This document shows positions 48,067-57,536 of a stretch of 64,000 bases of DNA, one piece after another. This DNA comes from Bacteroidota bacterium (lineage in GTDB: Bacteria > Bacteroidota > Bacteroidia > Chitinophagales > JADJOU01). Position 1 is the first letter of the stretch. The number at the start of each line of letters is the position of its first letter. Position numbers and translations under genes: made by a program. The notes under the pieces were generated by a model, which was not told where the DNA came from, made no database searches, and was given only the letters and a program-made list of their open reading frames with translations. The DNA lies in assembly GCA_016713645.1 (NCBI GenBank), contig JADJOU010000012.1, positions 1-64,000 on the forward strand. The letters run 5' to 3'.

Positions 48067-48783
48067 TTATTTCTCACAGGTGTACATTGCACAAATTCCA
48101 AAAGTCAATGGCGTGTATTGTACATGATTAAATCCAATGCCTTTCAATATTTTGCACAAAATCATTTCCCTCGGGAAATGCAGCGACTGATTCAGGAAGA
48201 TAGGTATATGCCCGGTGATCTTTTGAAAACAATCTGCCTATCCCTGGTGCGATATAGTGAAAATACAACTTGAAAAGTGGCGTAATCAAAGGGTTTTTAG
48301 GTTTCCCGATTTCCAATATGACCAATTTTCCCTTTGGTTTCAAAACCCTCAACATCTCAGATAATCCCTGTTTTAAATTTTCAAAATTGCGCACTCCAAA
48401 TCCCACTGTCATCGCGTCAAACATATTGTCCTCAAACGGCATTTTCTCAGAATCCCCCTTGATGAATTCAACAATAGTTGAAACGCCTTTTTCGATACTT
48501 TTATTGCGCCCCCGCTCTATCATTCCCAAACTCAAATCATAGGCAATAATTTTTTCAGGCCGCAAACTCAATGCTTCAAATGCAAAATCACCCGTTCCTG
48601 TCGCCATATCCATGATGAATTTCGGTTTAAAGGCAGATAAAAAAGCAATGGCTTTCTTTCTCCAATAAATATCGATGCCTAAAGATAAGAAATGGTTGAG
48701 AAAATCATAGCGATGTGCAATATTATCAAACATCTCCTCTACTTGAATTTTTTTGCTCTTAGACTCGTCTTGATATGGGGTTA
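48067..48783 (-). CDS. ubiE: Demethylmenaquinone methyltransferase UbiE/MenG, frameshifted
   Basis: SAM methyltransferase completing menaquinone. FDNIAHRYDFLNHFLSLGIDIYWRKKA, DMATGTGDFAFEA (motif I), DLSLGMIERG, VGFGVRNFE and LEIGKPKN are typical. The nominal ATG is at 48733, but ITPYQDESKSKKIQVEE, the usual family N-terminus, is coded upstream to 48780, so the start lies before it and is not an ATG in this sequence. At the end the frame is shifted in TTTT at 48150-48153; one base fewer restores DFVQILKGIGFNHVQYTPLT and a stop at 48067. Confidence 0.9.
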
Positions 48784-48875
48784 TATGATTGATAATCGGT
48801 TGTTTTTAGGTGATTCTTATATTCTAAAACTTTGCCTCGGAAACCAACTAATAAGTCTGAACCGATAACTTTACT

Positions 48876-48883
48876 TTACTTTT
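48876..48883 (+). promoter_or_regulatory. Candidate engB -7 box TACTTTTG
   Basis: TACTTTTG ends 42 bp before the engB ATG at 48926 and fits TAnnTTTG. Confidence 0.4.
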
Positions 48884-48925
48884 GCAAAATTAATAAAAAG
48901 CGCGATTGAACGTGCAAATGTATTT

Positions 48926-49513
48926 ATGAATATAAAATCCACCAAATTTATTGGTTCATTCAATAACTTAGACCAGTGCCCAAAAACAAATTTTAAGGAA
49001 TTTGCATTTATTGGGCGATCAAATGTCGGTAAGTCATCTCTAATCAATTTCTTAACTCAAAAAAAAGACCTGGCGAAAGTTTCCAATACCCCTGGTAAAA
49101 CACAATCAATCAACTTCTTTCTCATCAATGAATCTTGGCACTTGATAGATTTACCAGGCTATGGATTTGCTAAGCGCAGCAGGTCATTGCGCGAAGATTG
49201 GGAAAAGATGATGCAGCGATTTTTCCTAAAAAGAGAACAACTGCATTGCGTGATGCAATTGATTGATAGCCGAATTCCACCTCAAACGAAAGATCTTGAT
49301 CATGTCAATTGGTTGGGGGAAAATAATGTCCCATTCGTCCTCATTTTCACAAAAGTAGATAAAAAAGAAAGAGCTGTTTGCTTGAAAAATATACAATTAT
49401 TTAAAAATGAATTGCTTAAGTCTTGGGAAGAATTACCACCAAGTTTTTTGACTTCCTCGGAAGAAAAAGTTGGTAGAGAGGAAGTTATGGATTTTTTAGC
49501 CAATGAATTATAA
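48926..49513 (+). CDS. engB: Ribosome biogenesis GTPase EngB (YihA/YsxC)
   Basis: 195 residues, intact. GTPase motifs: GRSNVGKSS (G1), NTPGKTQ (G2), DLPGYG (G3), TKVD (G4) and TSS (G5). Needed for large ribosomal subunit assembly. The start MNIKSTKFIGSFN fits the family. Confidence 0.96.
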   Translation: MNIKSTKFIGSFNNLDQCPKTNFKEFAFIGRSNVGKSSLINFLTQKKDLAKVSNTPGKTQSINFFLINESWHLIDLPGYGFAKRSRSLREDWEKMMQRFFLKREQLHCVMQLIDSRIPPQTKDLDHVNWLGENNVPFVLIFTKVDKKERAVCLKNIQLFKNELLKSWEELPPSFLTSSEEKVGREEVMDFLANEL

Positions 49514-49559
49514 TTAGTAATTGTGCATAAGTTATAAGTCAGCGTTTCTCATTTAGGAT

Positions 49560-49567
49560 TAATTTTG
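49560..49567 (+). promoter_or_regulatory. Candidate -7 box TAATTTTG
   Basis: TAATTTTG ends 21 bp before ATG 49589 and overlaps the alternative TTG at 49565, supporting 49589 as the start. Confidence 0.4.
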
Positions 49568-49588
49568 TCATTAAAATCAAATCAATAT

Positions 49589-51426
49589 ATGTTTAAAAAA
49601 TTACTTGTATTTCTAGCAAGCATCATTTCCCTTTTTACCAGTTATAGTCAATGCGATAATATATTCTTTAGCGAATATGTCGAAGGATCTAGCAATAACA
49701 GAGCCATTGAACTCTATAACCCAACCCCAAATCCAATCAATTTGGCTGGATATAGAATAACCATGAAAGGCTTCAATAATGCTGGTACTGCCAATTCTGT
49801 ATTCTTCAACCTCAATGGAACGATTGCCTCCAAAGCAACTTATGTTTTAGCCAATGACCAAGCAGATTTGAATAATATTAGAGCGATTGCTGATACTATT
49901 ATTCCTGGAGGAGGTGGAAGTATCATGAATTACACAGGTGACGACGCCTTGATTCTATCAAAAAGTGGAATTACAATTGATGCCATTGGAACTAGAAATG
50001 CTGTAGATCGCTCTCAGGTTGATTCTCCTATGCTCAAAGACCATACTTTGATTCGAAAACCCAATACCGATAAAGGTGATACGTCTGATTGGTTGACTAG
50101 CGCAAAAAATTCTTGGGAAATCAAAAACAATAATTTCTTTTCAGACTTGAAAAATCACTCCTCCAATGTTTGTGGTAGCACCATCGATACCACTGTTAGA
50201 TTTGGATCAATTACAAGAACAGTAGATGAGAATGTTGGATTAATTACCGTTCCAATTCGTTTAAATATTGCGAATCCAACAGCAACTATGACTGTAAATG
50301 TTGTTCTCTCCATGGGCGATCCTGCTGATGTGAATAATTTCACCACGTATACGAGCACTTTCCTTCCAAATGCAACAACAGATACATTGAAATTTACGGT
50401 TACTGATGATGCAATTGCAGAGTATAAAGATGTTTTGAAGTTTTCATTGAGATCCCCTTCCACAAATCTAGTTTTGAACAGAGATAGCGTATTTACACTT
50501 ACGATTAATCCAAGTGACAATCCACCTGTAACAATGACAATAAGCGCAGTGAGAGGAAATAACACCAACGGGATACCTGATTCATTTGGAAAGTATCCAG
50601 TAATTTTAAAGGGAATTGTTCTAGGTACAGAACAAGATGCATCTCCCACTGGTATTCGTTTTACACTCTATGACCAATCTACTGGAACCAATGGAATTCA
50701 AGTCAATTCTCCTGCCAATAATTGGGGAAATTATGTTGTTAAAGAAGGTGATTCTGTATTGGTTCAAGGAAAATCAATCATTTTAATGGTTTAGCTTCTA
50801 TCGACCGATTAGATACCTTTATCAAATTAGGCACTGGAACAGTCAAATCACCTAAAGTGGTGACCAATCTTAATGAAGCTTCTGAATCAGATTTAGTGAG
50901 ATTAAATAATTTAACTTTTGTTAGCGGAACATGGCCAGCAGCGGATATGACAGAAAATTTGATGGTTCAAGATGGCGGCGGCAATCAATTTGAAATTAGG
51001 TTGCAAAACTTCGGTGGTATATACGGCACAACCAACCTTTTCACAGGGAACTTTAGCATAGTTGGAATTGGTGGTCAATTTGACGGTGCGCCAATAAAAT
51101 CAAGTGGCTATCAATTATTGCCAAGATTTAAAACGGATATTATAAGCAATCCAACTTCAATTAATTCAATTGAGAATTTAAACACGATTTCTATTTATCC
51201 TAATCCATCTAATGGCGTCTTTAGTCTAAAATTGAATGTATCAGAAATAGACCAAGCTACTATTACAATTTTCAATGCTGCGCTTCAAACCGTTATAGCG
51301 AAGTCAAGTCAACTTGAAAAAGGAGATAATATCATTTCTTTCAATCAAGCGATTCCAGCTGGAACCTATTTTGTAGAAGTGAAAACCGATAATCAAGTTA
51401 AGACACAAAAATTGATTATTCAATAA
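49589..51426 (+). CDS. T9SS cargo with lamin-tail and Calx-beta-like domains, frameshifted
   Basis: About 612 residues from MFKKLLVFLASIISLFTSYSQ. A lamin-tail-like domain (DNIFFSEYVEGSSNNRAIELYNP, ANDQADL, GDDALILSKSG, WLTSAKNSW) is followed by Calx-beta-like (RTVDENVGLITVPIRL, VTDDAIAEYKDVLKFSL) and a third beta segment. The frame is lost at 50770-50773 (one A short); restoring it gives VQGKINHFNGLASIDRL. A type A sorting domain ends it (SIYPNPSNGVFSL...KTQKLIIQ). Likely a surface or secreted protein with a nuclease- or adhesion-related role; no active site seen. Confidence 0.8.
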
Positions 51427-51447
51427 TGCGCTTTAATCAAATTAAAG

Positions 51448-51480
51448 AACCTCGAAGTCCAAAAGCTTCGAGGTTTTTTA
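51448..51480 (+). terminator. Rho-independent terminator
   Basis: AACCTCGAAG (51448-51457) pairs with CTTCGAGGTT (51466-51475), loop of 8 nt, followed by a T run. It ends the T9SS cargo gene. Confidence 0.85.
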
Positions 51481-51515
51481 TTTATAAGGCTTCACCTATA
51501 TTGAGCTATTTTTCA

Positions 51516-51523
51516 TAAGTTTG
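51516..51523 (+). promoter_or_regulatory. Candidate -7 box TAAGTTTG
   Basis: TAAGTTTG, 32 bp before the TTG start at 51556. Confidence 0.4.
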
Positions 51524-51555
51524 CACTTTAATCACGTTTTCAAATACCCATTACT

Positions 51556-52761
51556 TTGAAAAAAATCTTTAACGATCCTGTTCATGGATTCATTTCAATG
51601 CATCATCCGATTTTATTGGAAATCATCGACCATCCATTCTTCCAGAGATTGAGAAGAATCTCGCAATTGGGTTTGACCAATTACGTCTATCCAGGAGCTA
51701 ATCATACGCGTTTTCATCATGCTCTCGGTGCGCTGCGCTTGATGAAAATGGCTATTCCAACCCTTAGAGACAAAGGAAATCAAATACCTGAAGAAGAAGA
51801 AATTGCCTCTTGTATCGGAATACTTCTTCATGATATTGGACATGGCCCTTATTCACATGCGCTTGAAAACCCCATTATCAAAGGCGTTTCACACGAAGAA
51901 ATCTCCATTTTGATGATGGATGAATTGAATAGACAATTCGATGGCAAATTGACTTTGGCAATAGAAATCTTTAAAGATCAATATCACAAGCGATTTTTGC
52001 ACAGCCTTATCTCTGGGCAATTAGATGTCGATCGTTTGGATTACTTAACGCGAGATAGCTTTTTCACTGGCGTAAACGAAGGGGTCATCAGCCATGACCG
52101 AATACTCAAAATGTTGGATGTCTATGATGGCAAATTGGTCGTCGAACAAAAGGGCATCTATTCAATTGAGAGTTTCTTAATTTCAAGAAGATTGATGTAT
52201 TGGCAAGTTTATCTGCACAAAACTGTGCTATGCGCAGAAATGATGCTTATAAAAGCCATGGAAAGAGCAAAAGAATTGGCGAAGAAAGGAGTCGAACTTC
52301 CATGTACTGATGCTCTGCGGTATTTTTTGTACAACGATTTTTCTATTATGAATTTCACTGGAAATACTTTAGAGATGTTTGCTCAGTTAGACGACAATGA
52401 TGTATTATCTGCACTGAAATATTGGAAAAATCACCGTGATCCTATTCTCGCTTATTTATCCAATGCGCTACTCAATCGAAATCTATTCCTCATTAGACAA
52501 ATAGAATCGAATAGAAATGATTTAAAACTTCAAGAACAAAAAGTAAGCAATAGCTTTGGATGTAAAATTGAAGATGCTTCTTTTCTCGTCTTCGATTTGA
52601 CGATTCGACATGCCGCCTACGATATTCAACACGATAAAATCCTAATTATAAGCAAGGATAATTCTGTCAAAGATATTGTTGAAGCTTCAGATTTTACTTA
52701 TCTCAAAGACTTAGGGGTTCCTGTCTCTAAGACTTATCGCTTTGAATACCAAATCAACTAA
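51556..52761 (+). CDS. HD-domain phosphohydrolase (SAMHD1/YdhJ-like)
   Basis: 401 residues, intact, TTG start (KKIFNDPVHGFI matches the family start). RISQLGLTNYVYPGANHTRFHHALG, LLHDIGHGPYSHALE (His-Asp metal pair) and SGQLDVDRLDYLTRD mark the dNTPase-like HD family. Expected to hydrolyse phosphate bonds of nucleotides; the exact substrate is unknown. Confidence 0.92.
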   Translation: MKKIFNDPVHGFISMHHPILLEIIDHPFFQRLRRISQLGLTNYVYPGANHTRFHHALGALRLMKMAIPTLRDKGNQIPEEEEIASCIGILLHDIGHGPYSHALENPIIKGVSHEEISILMMDELNRQFDGKLTLAIEIFKDQYHKRFLHSLISGQLDVDRLDYLTRDSFFTGVNEGVISHDRILKMLDVYDGKLVVEQKGIYSIESFLISRRLMYWQVYLHKTVLCAEMMLIKAMERAKELAKKGVELPCTDALRYFLYNDFSIMNFTGNTLEMFAQLDDNDVLSALKYWKNHRDPILAYLSNALLNRNLFLIRQIESNRNDLKLQEQKVSNSFGCKIEDASFLVFDLTIRHAAYDIQHDKILIISKDNSVKDIVEASDFTYLKDLGVPVSKTYRFEYQIN

Positions 52762-52769
52762 GCGACTAT

Positions 52770-53840
52770 TTAAAAGATAAAATTCAAAGAAGATAACAAA
52801 CAGACATTATCTGTTTTAAGTGCATTCAATTTCTGTCGGAAGATAGGCTGGTCAGCATTTAAATACTTAATTTCATTTCTAAATACGATGTGTTTTGAGA
52901 AATGATAGTCTATGTTAAAAGAATATCCATCAACGGCAATTCCAGAAAAATTATCCAAATTGACAATCATACTTTTGGCATCGCTAAATTTTTCAAGTCT
53001 TGCTGCAAATCTCCACTTTTCGCTGTGTTTATATTGCATGGTGATGAACGTGCCAATCACTTTTTTCCCCACATTGGTCAATCCATTGATCTGCTGAAAA
53101 CCTAAATCAAATCCTATTGAGCCATTGAATTTTTTAGAAATTTCCGATTGGACATAGATATTGTGGTAATGCCTGAATTCTCGTGCATTCATATATCCCA
53201 AGTAATTGCTGTAGTTGAAATTGAATTTATCATTCATCTTATATTTGACTTGCATACCATAACCTAGCGGACTATTCCTTCTCAAGCGCTGCCAGCCATT
53301 TAATATAGAAACGGAGATTTCCAATTTCTCATTGATGGATTGATAAGATAGTTTCGCTCCAGCTTCGTAATAAGGCGTGTTTTCACTGATCAAGGTTCTA
53401 GAAACAGTTTTATTGTCCAATCCAATGGCTGATTCCATGCCGATATGGGAACTAAATATGCCTGCGTCTAACCAAATACGATGTTTCGGAAAGATTTTAA
53501 ATCCAACATTGCATTCAGATAGGTATTTCAATGCATCTGGCTCACCAGCGAGATTCCTCTCCACAAATGACCCCATTTGCAATCCCAAATTAGCGCGATA
53601 CGATGCATGTTCTAACTTTACTTTTAGTTGAGCATAGTTGATGCTAAACTCTCTATTCTTGTGATGGCTGACGTAGAGATTCGGCCTTTCATTATTGTAA
53701 TTAGAGTCAAATGCATAACTCAAATAGGTTTCTCCATAGCCGCTAAATACTAATTTTGCTTGGTTGGGCAATTGAATTTCTTGTCCAAAAATCGGCAAAA
53801 CGAATGCAAATGAAGTGATGAAAATGAGTTTTTTTAACAT
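52770..53840 (-). CDS. Outer membrane beta-barrel protein (BBP2-like)
   Basis: 356 residues with signal peptide MLKKLIFITSFAFVLPIFGQ and alternating strands through to LLSSLNFIF with terminal aromatic, matching outer-membrane beta-barrel family BBP2 (SGYGETYLSYAF, YAQLKVKLEHASYRANLGLQ, AGIFSSHIGMESAIG, PYYEAGAKLSY). Possible porin; the specific substrate is not known. Confidence 0.85.
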   Translation of the reverse strand: MLKKLIFITSFAFVLPIFGQEIQLPNQAKLVFSGYGETYLSYAFDSNYNNERPNLYVSHHKNREFSINYAQLKVKLEHASYRANLGLQMGSFVERNLAGEPDALKYLSECNVGFKIFPKHRIWLDAGIFSSHIGMESAIGLDNKTVSRTLISENTPYYEAGAKLSYQSINEKLEISVSILNGWQRLRRNSPLGYGMQVKYKMNDKFNFNYSNYLGYMNAREFRHYHNIYVQSEISKKFNGSIGFDLGFQQINGLTNVGKKVIGTFITMQYKHSEKWRFAARLEKFSDAKSMIVNLDNFSGIAVDGYSFNIDYHFSKHIVFRNEIKYLNADQPIFRQKLNALKTDNVCLLSSLNFIF

Positions 53841-53904
53841 GAAAATGGGAATTAGATTGGTTAAAAGTAAAAAATGATTTATTTTGCACTAAATATATTT
53901 TAGG

Positions 53905-54753
53905 ATGAAAGGCATATTAACGCTTATTACAATTTTTTCTTTTCTCAATCATCATGCTCAAGTAGTGCCCAATGCTGAATATGAAATGGCACAAAGCATT
54001 CCAAATGAATTATTTGATAAATTTAAAAACTACCATACTTTTCTTATCGGTGAAATACACGGCACGCAAGAAGGCCCCATGTGCGCTTTGGGGTTGATCA
54101 ATGTTTTGAGCAATAATAAAGAGAAAGTACTCGTCGCACTTCAAATTCCTAATTCAGAGCAAGCGCAAATTGAAAAATATTTGAAGACCGGTGACTTTGC
54201 TATTATTGAACGCATGCCTTTCTTTAATGTTGAAAAACCAGATGGAAGAAATAGCAAAGCAATGGGTGACTTAATTCGCGGCATATACGGCAAAAAAAAT
54301 GTTCGTGTGGTCTGTTTTGACATCGACCCAACCAACAAGGCTGAGTTAAATGACAGAGAAAATTTAATGGCCAAAAACATTGCAAAAGCCTCTAGCCAAT
54401 TCAAAGACGCAAAAATAGTTTGTCTCACCAGTCAAATGCATTCATTCCTCTATAAGTACCAGACAAACGATGCGGAATACATCGAGACAATGGGATATTT
54501 GCTTAAAAAAAACGAAAAATTTGATCGCTCAAAAATGCTCTCATTGCAAGTTTTATTTAAAGGCGGAAGTGCTTACAACAACGTAGGAGGGAAGATAGGC
54601 GTCAACCCTTTGACTGATGAAATTGGAAATAAAGCCGTTTTTACTGGAAGACCAATTTCCATTTTCATTGCTGAGAAGGATTCTGAAACATCTATTTATA
54701 ATGGTTGCTTTTTTATCCAAAAAGGAAATCCTAGTACTCCATTAAATCAATAA
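53905..54753 (+). CDS. EreA/ChaN-like secreted protein
   Basis: 282 residues; MKGILTLITIFSFLNHHAQ is a short signal sequence. FLIGEIHGTQEGPMCALGL with Glu and His, then IPNSEQAQIEKYL, CFDIDPTN and SQMHSFLYKY match the EreA/ChaN-like fold (erythromycin-esterase or haem-binding relatives). Function here is unknown; resistance activity should not be assumed. Confidence 0.7.
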   Translation: MKGILTLITIFSFLNHHAQVVPNAEYEMAQSIPNELFDKFKNYHTFLIGEIHGTQEGPMCALGLINVLSNNKEKVLVALQIPNSEQAQIEKYLKTGDFAIIERMPFFNVEKPDGRNSKAMGDLIRGIYGKKNVRVVCFDIDPTNKAELNDRENLMAKNIAKASSQFKDAKIVCLTSQMHSFLYKYQTNDAEYIETMGYLLKKNEKFDRSKMLSLQVLFKGGSAYNNVGGKIGVNPLTDEIGNKAVFTGRPISIFIAEKDSETSIYNGCFFIQKGNPSTPLNQ

Positions 54754-54770
54754 TCCTTTATTGATTTTAT

Positions 54771-55955
54771 ATGACACAGCGTCAAATTTTTCTAAACAAT
54801 ATCGCTCAAACCATTGATACGCCATTGATGCTAGAGATAGCTAGTGCAAAAGGTGTTTATTTGGAAGATGTACAAAAAAAAAAATACATCGATTTGATTT
54901 CTGGAATTAGTGTGAGCAATCTTGGACACTGCCACCCAGCCATTGTTAATGCTGTCCAAAATCAAGTGGCTAAGTTTTCTCACCTCATGGTTTATGGAGA
55001 ATATATCTATGACCCCGCTGTGCGCTTAGCAAAAAAAATTACTGATTTATTGCCGAGCACTTTAAACCAGGTCTATTTCACCAATTCAGGCGCAGAAGCC
55101 GTGGAGGGAGCATTAAAATTGGCAAAGAGATATACTGGGAGAAGTCAGACCATTTCATTTAGAAATGCCTATCATGGCTCAACTGCTGGTGCACTAAGTG
55201 TCATGGGCGATGAATTTTTTAAATCAAATTATAGACCACTCATTCCGGGCAATAAAATTATTGATTACAATGATTTTGAAGCCTTAGCTCAAATTGATTC
55301 AAATACTGCTGCTGTTATTGTGGAAGCAGTGCAGGCGGAAGCAGGAATATTACTACCCGCGCCACATTTTTTAGAAAAACTCTCTGAGCGATGCCGCGAA
55401 ATGGGCGCTCTGATGATTCTTGATGAAATACAAACAGGCATGGGGCGCACGGGTAAATTATTCGCTTTTCAGCACCATCATTTTGTTCCCGATATATTAT
55501 TGCTTGCAAAAGCATTTGGCGGAGGGCTTCCCCTTGGGGCATTTATCGCCGACAAAAATGTCATGCAGGCAATTTCTCATCACCCAATACTCGGACATAT
55601 TACCACCTTTGGTGGCAATGCAGTCTGCTGCGCTGCAGCCGAAGCTTCGCTAGATGTGCTAATTTCAGAGAAAATCCTAGATGATGTTGAATCAAAAGGA
55701 GCATTTTTTGAAAATGAATTGAAAAAAAATCCAGAAATTCATCATGTTCATCGCGCTGGACTATTGATGTCCATTGATTTTGATACTTTTGAAAGAAACA
55801 AAAAAATCATCGATCGATGCATTGAAAACGGCCTTATAACAGATTGGTTTCTATTCTGCAATTATCGCATGAGAATTGCCCCGCCATTAAATATCAGTTT
55901 GGACGAATTAAAGTCTGCCGCTGACATTATTCACAAATCGATTAAAAGTATATGA
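54771..55955 (+). CDS. Class III aminotransferase
   Basis: 394 residues with PLP-binding Lys (about residue 245) in LLLAKAFGGGLPLGAF, SGAEAVEGALKLAKRYTGR, NAYHGSTAGALS, LDEIQTGMGRTGK. Fold-type I family that includes acetylornithine, ornithine and 4-aminobutyrate aminotransferases. No arginine genes nearby, so the substrate stays open. The stop overlaps the next gene ATG by 4 bp. Confidence 0.88.
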   Translation: MTQRQIFLNNIAQTIDTPLMLEIASAKGVYLEDVQKKKYIDLISGISVSNLGHCHPAIVNAVQNQVAKFSHLMVYGEYIYDPAVRLAKKITDLLPSTLNQVYFTNSGAEAVEGALKLAKRYTGRSQTISFRNAYHGSTAGALSVMGDEFFKSNYRPLIPGNKIIDYNDFEALAQIDSNTAAVIVEAVQAEAGILLPAPHFLEKLSERCREMGALMILDEIQTGMGRTGKLFAFQHHHFVPDILLLAKAFGGGLPLGAFIADKNVMQAISHHPILGHITTFGGNAVCCAAAEASLDVLISEKILDDVESKGAFFENELKKNPEIHHVHRAGLLMSIDFDTFERNKKIIDRCIENGLITDWFLFCNYRMRIAPPLNISLDELKSAADIIHKSIKSI

Positions 55956-56909
55956 GGTTAATATGCGCATTTATAATCCTTGTTTTCTTGTTTTCATGTA
56001 ACAAAAAATCAAGAGAATATTCAAATAAATACGGTCGATACTGGCACTAATCTTATCCTGCGAAGCATCTATTTTGTGAGTGATAGCGTGGGATATATAG
56101 TTGGCGGCACACTGTATGACAAAGGAATTTTACTTAAAACAATTGATAGGGGAAATTCATGGAAACTAATCAATGAATCCTTAAATGGCGGAGCATTCGG
56201 ACTTGTCTTTTCTGACGAAAAGAACGGACTCGTATCTGCTTGGCCTAGCAGAATATATAAAACAGTAGATGGCGGCAACACTTTTCAATTGTTTGATGGA
56301 ATTCTAGATAATATTATGAGAACGCCCATCTTTATTGATAGTCTAAGATGCATAGCAGGAAGCGGTATTGGTTTTGAATCTGGCTTTTTATGGCGCAGCA
56401 ACGATGGTGGGAAAAATTGGACAAGCGATACTTTCAATCGCTCCATTAATGCCGTTGTAATGCAAAATGCGCAAGATGGTTTTATCGCTACATATGGATT
56501 GATCTTCAGAACTGCTGATGGCGGAAATTCTTGGATACCAACAGAATCAAAAGGAGATAATTGGATGAATATTTCATTTCCCTCTTTTAATACTGGCTTT
56601 GCCATTGGCTATGAAGGTAAAATTATAAAAACGACAGACCATGGTAATACTTGGCATACATTGGTTGGCGGAAATAATATTATTTCAAATACTGGTCAGT
56701 GGACCAACGCAAAATTTGTATCAGAAAATCGCGGTTTTATTATAGGGTTTCAAGGCAATATGAAATACACCAATGATGGTGGATTTTCTTGGACCAATCT
56801 GGATTTATTTGAAGAAAATAACTTGAGAGATATTTGGATGTTCAATAAATCTGAGGGAATTATCGTCGGAGATAAAGGCAAAGTCTATAAAGTCCAATTT
56901 AATTTGTAA
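55952..56909 (+). CDS. YCF48-like beta-propeller lipoprotein, frameshifted
   Basis: Starts at ATG 55952 (MRLICAFIILVFLFSCNKK, lipobox with Cys), coupled to the aminotransferase by ATGA. The frame changes in AAAAAA at 56003-56008 to NQENIQINTVDTGTN. Six Asp-box-like repeats follow (DRGNSWKL, DGGNTFQL, DGGKNWTS, DGGNSWIP, DHGNTWHT, DGGFSWTN), the sign of a YCF48/BNR beta propeller. Probably an outer-membrane or periplasmic assembly or binding factor. Confidence 0.8.
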
Positions 56910-56924
56910 ACTCTTTGCCGAAGC

Positions 56925-57509
56925 ATGACTGTATTAGTTGACAACTACGATTCCTTTACTTATAATTTCTTCGACTATATCAAACAAGTTGGGGAAGAAG
57001 TTGTCATTGTTAAGAATGATGAATTGACCATCAAAGAAATCGCTTCACTTCAATTTGACAATATATTGCTCTCTCCAGGACCACGAACGCCTATTGAAGC
57101 GGGCATTATGATGGATTTGATTAAAGAATACCATAAGCGCTGTCCCATTTTGGGCATTTGTCTTGGGCATCAAGCTATAGGTCAATTTTTTGGCGCCAAC
57201 TTAAGAAAATCAAATAGGCCAATGCATGGCAAAACTTCCTTGATTCAGCATGAACATCATCCTGTTTTTAATGGCTTGAATAATCCATTTACAGCGATGA
57301 GATACCATTCTCTGATACTTGATGAACTTCCATCTAAGATGAGATCAATTGCGAAAACAGAAACGGAAGAAATCATGACAATTGTCCATGAAACTTTGCC
57401 TATTCTTGGAATTCAATTTCACCCTGAATCCATTCTGACAGATGGTGGGCCAATAATCATTAAAAACTGGTTTGACTATATACACGCACTTTCCAACAAA
57501 ATCGATTAG
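56925..57509 (+). CDS. Glutamine amidotransferase subunit (TrpG/PabA type)
   Basis: 194 residues, intact. NYDSFTYNFFDYI, LSPGPRTP, catalytic Cys in GICLGHQ and His/Glu in QFHPESI identify the class I amidotransferase of anthranilate or aminodeoxychorismate synthase, which feeds ammonia to the chorismate-converting partner. The partner is not in the window, so it could serve tryptophan or folate synthesis or both. Confidence 0.9.
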   Translation: MTVLVDNYDSFTYNFFDYIKQVGEEVVIVKNDELTIKEIASLQFDNILLSPGPRTPIEAGIMMDLIKEYHKRCPILGICLGHQAIGQFFGANLRKSNRPMHGKTSLIQHEHHPVFNGLNNPFTAMRYHSLILDELPSKMRSIAKTETEEIMTIVHETLPILGIQFHPESILTDGGPIIIKNWFDYIHALSNKID

Positions 57510-57536
57510 ATTAGCATTCCAATTCAACATCAATCA

